Shown here: positions 62,377 through 64,000 of the stretch, piece after piece | Layout of the letters: every line of letters begins with the position of its first letter | How positions within the stretch are numbered: the first letter of the stretch is position 1 | NCBI GenBank assembly: GCA_964566055.1 | Contig: CAZMHI010000007.1 | Coordinates: 45,503-109,502, forward strand | Length of the DNA stretch: 64,000 nt | Direction of reading: 5' to 3' | Origin: TMED23 sp964566055 | GTDB lineage: Bacteria; Pseudomonadota; Alphaproteobacteria; Rhodospirillales; UBA2165 | Notes under the pieces: model-generated | Seen by the model: the letters and a program-made list of their open reading frames with translations, nothing else | Told to the model about the DNA's origin: nothing | Database searches by the model: none | Translations under genes and position numbers: made by a program

Positions 62377-64000
62377 TTAAGCCGAAATTTTCTCTTCAGC
62401 AATATTCGGTAAATAACTCAGACATAGTAACGACCAAATTAAAAATCTATGATCAGCGACGCCCGCATTGTGATCATTCAAAATTTTTTCAATTCCTGAT
62501 TTTTGAAATAAATTTAGATGCTGAAAGGTTTCCGATAACAGGCGACTTTCGATAAAAGACTTGGATGTGGTGCTAAACCAGGTTTTATCTGGTGGCGTAA
62601 ATCCCTGCTTTCGCCGGTCTAGTATCGAATCTGGTAAAATTCCTTTAAGGCAATGTTTAAGTATGATTTTGGATTTGCCGTTCTTGAATTTTTGATTTGG
62701 CGGTATGTTTAAAGAGAAATCTATAATGTCATTGTCTAGAAAAGGGACCCGGGCTTCTACAGATCGGCTCATGAATAATCTATCATCAACGATAAGAAGC
62801 GCTGGGAGAAAACCTTTCAAGTCAAAATATAGGGCTCGTTCGATTGGATCTTCGCTATTGCATTCGGACATTAGCTCTTTAAACCCATCATAGGGAGAAT
62901 AATGATTAGCTTCCTTTTTAATATCTTCGGTCAGCAAATCATACCTGTTGTCAGAATTTAATAACCGAGACCAAATTTGAAAGTAGGCCTCGTCAAATTG
63001 AACAGGGTCTTGATAAGATTCGATTTTCGCATAGCGCCAAGGATAGCCTGCGAAAAGTTCGTCAGCGCCGGTTCCGGTCAATAGAACCGGAACCTTCTTT
63101 CCCACTAATTTAGCCAGCGATGATATCTGGTAACTAATACCTGCTCTTGGTTCATCCAAATGCCACATGACTTCAGGTAACAATCCGGCTAGATCTGTTG
63201 ATGTAATTTCACATTCGGCATGATCAGATTGCAATAATTCCGAAACTTCACGAGCACTTATCCGTTCATCAAAATAGGCTTCCAATCCTTCCATATTTGA
63301 GGTGTCAAAGCCGCCGGTAAACGTCGCAAATTTACCAGATATGTATTGGCGGGCCATAACAGCTACAGAATTACAATCGATGCCACTGCTCAGCAAAGAG
63401 CCAACCGGCACATCGCTTCTTACTTGTCTTTGAATAACCCTATCTAGGATTTTTTTTAATAATTCACTGTTCTCATCGAGGCTGTTTTGTCGGTATTTTC
63501 CGCCATATTCCATCCGCCAGTAGCGATGTTCCGTTGTACGGCCCCGGTGCCATTTTAAATATTTCCCAGGTTCCAATATTTGAATTCCCTTGAATATAGT
63601 TCTCGAATTCAAGGTAAACTGAAAGGTGAAATGTTCGATAAGTGCAATGGGGTCGAAAATTTCATTTATATCAGGATGCTTTAATAGAGATTTAATTTCG
63701 GACGCAAAAAAAAGGGTTTCTCCGCGTGAATAAAAATATAGTGGTTTTACGCCTAGACGGTCTCTAACCAAATAGAGCTCATGCTTATGTTGATCCCAAA
63801 GAGCAAATGAAAACATGCCATTTAATAGTGGAAAAGCTTCAGTGCCATATTCTTCATAAAGCGCTAATATAATTTCGCTATCAGACTTACTGATATAATG
63901 CCGGCGGGAATTTTTTAGGTCTGCACGCAACTCAACATGATTATAAATTTCACCATTAAATACCAACCACAAAGAGCGATCATCATTCGTCATGGGTTGA
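62377..64000 (-). CDS. Asparagine synthase-like amidotransferase, partial (N-terminus beyond right edge)
   Basis: At least 540 residues of a second AsnB-type protein. The frame runs open through the right edge: Gln-Pro precedes the first visible Met-Thr-Asn-Asp, as in other AsnB proteins, so the start with the Cys nucleophile lies beyond base 64000. Visible are LVFNGEIYNH, GSLLSSGIDCNSVAV (Ser-Ser-Gly in place of the common Ser-Gly-Gly pyrophosphatase loop) and LTGTGADELFAGYPWR. It may amidate a glycan acid. It differs from the copy at 56236-58107. Confidence 0.8.
   Translation of the reverse strand, partial: QPMTNDDRSLWLVFNGEIYNHVELRADLKNSRRHYISKSDSEIILALYEEYGTEAFPLLNGMFSFALWDQHKHELYLVRDRLGVKPLYFYSRGETLFFASEIKSLLKHPDINEIFDPIALIEHFTFQFTLNSRTIFKGIQILEPGKYLKWHRGRTTEHRYWRMEYGGKYRQNSLDENSELLKKILDRVIQRQVRSDVPVGSLLSSGIDCNSVAVMARQYISGKFATFTGGFDTSNMEGLEAYFDERISAREVSELLQSDHAECEITSTDLAGLLPEVMWHLDEPRAGISYQISSLAKLVGKKVPVLLTGTGADELFAGYPWRYAKIESYQDPVQFDEAYFQIWSRLLNSDNRYDLLTEDIKKEANHYSPYDGFKELMSECNSEDPIERALYFDLKGFLPALLIVDDRLFMSRSVEARVPFLDNDIIDFSLNIPPNQKFKNGKSKIILKHCLKGILPDSILDRRKQGFTPPDKTWFSTTSKSFIESRLLSETFQHLNLFQKSGIEKILNDHNAGVADHRFLIWSLLCLSYLPNIAEEKISA

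Noticed and set aside
1..64000. Mobile elements, CRISPR arrays, tRNA and rRNA genes
   Set aside because: No transposase, integrase, regular spacer-repeat pattern, tRNA-like cloverleaf or rRNA stretch was recognised.

Overview
The window is a surface-glycan biosynthesis locus from a Gram-negative bacterium. It has a lowish GC content (judged by eye, mid-40s percent) and tight operon packing, with many ATGA stop/start overlaps. The gene families present (an EPS-type MarR-like regulator, a small YLDPGT membrane protein, a complete pseudaminic acid set) fit an alphaproteobacterium best, but that is an inference. I found no rRNA, tRNA, CRISPR array, transposase or integrase, and no gene-free stretch longer than about 240 bases (3497-3736, a divergent intergenic region in which I see nothing specific).

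Layout. The left 8.5 kb has mixed orientation. It holds a partial family 2 glycosyltransferase, two polytopic GT39-like glycosyltransferases each preceded by a small single-span membrane protein, a KdsB-like cytidylyltransferase, a HAD phosphatase and two methyltransferases. From 8.5 kb to the right edge everything is on the minus strand except one small gene at 41.4 kb. Read in transcription order from the right, the minus strand gives: a partial asparagine synthase; a promoter with three regularly spaced palindromes; a winged-helix regulator; a NusG/RfaH paralogue; a leader with an ops-like element; then pseB-pseC-pseH, asparagine synthase, methyltransferases, a LIC12162-type transferase, a B12-type radical SAM protein, a Gfo/Idh oxidoreductase, a cytidylyltransferase-aminotransferase fusion, a methyltransferase, pseI, an epimerase, a GNAT and pseG. 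Together these cover the pseudaminic acid pathway from UDP-GlcNAc to the CMP-sugar.

At 35.6-41.3 kb lies a second cassette. It comprises a PEP-synthase-like kinase, a class I amidotransferase-type hydrolase, a cytidylyltransferase and a CDP-glycerol-transferase-like protein. The first three match the enzymes that make cytidine diphosphoramidate from glutamine in the Campylobacter capsule O-methyl phosphoramidate pathway. Downstream follow a formyltransferase, two membrane sulfatase-like proteins, WbqC, a PIG-L deacetylase, an HpcH-type aldolase translationally coupled to a second KdsB-like enzyme, an epimerase and a methyltransferase. Next comes a B12-type radical SAM gene interrupted by an in-frame TGA, then more radical SAM proteins, unknown transferases, a sulfotransferase, an ABC flippase-type exporter, a sugar isomerase, an SDR and two Gfo/Idh oxidoreductases.

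How it fits together (inference): the locus builds and exports a heavily decorated acidic glycan carrying pseudaminic acid and possibly other ulosonic acids. Amide, formyl, methyl, sulfate and possibly phosphoramidate groups may be added. Expression would be controlled by an autoregulated winged-helix protein and a processive antiterminator. The most notable items are the phosphoramidate cassette, the in-frame TGA, the triple operator and the ops-like leader.
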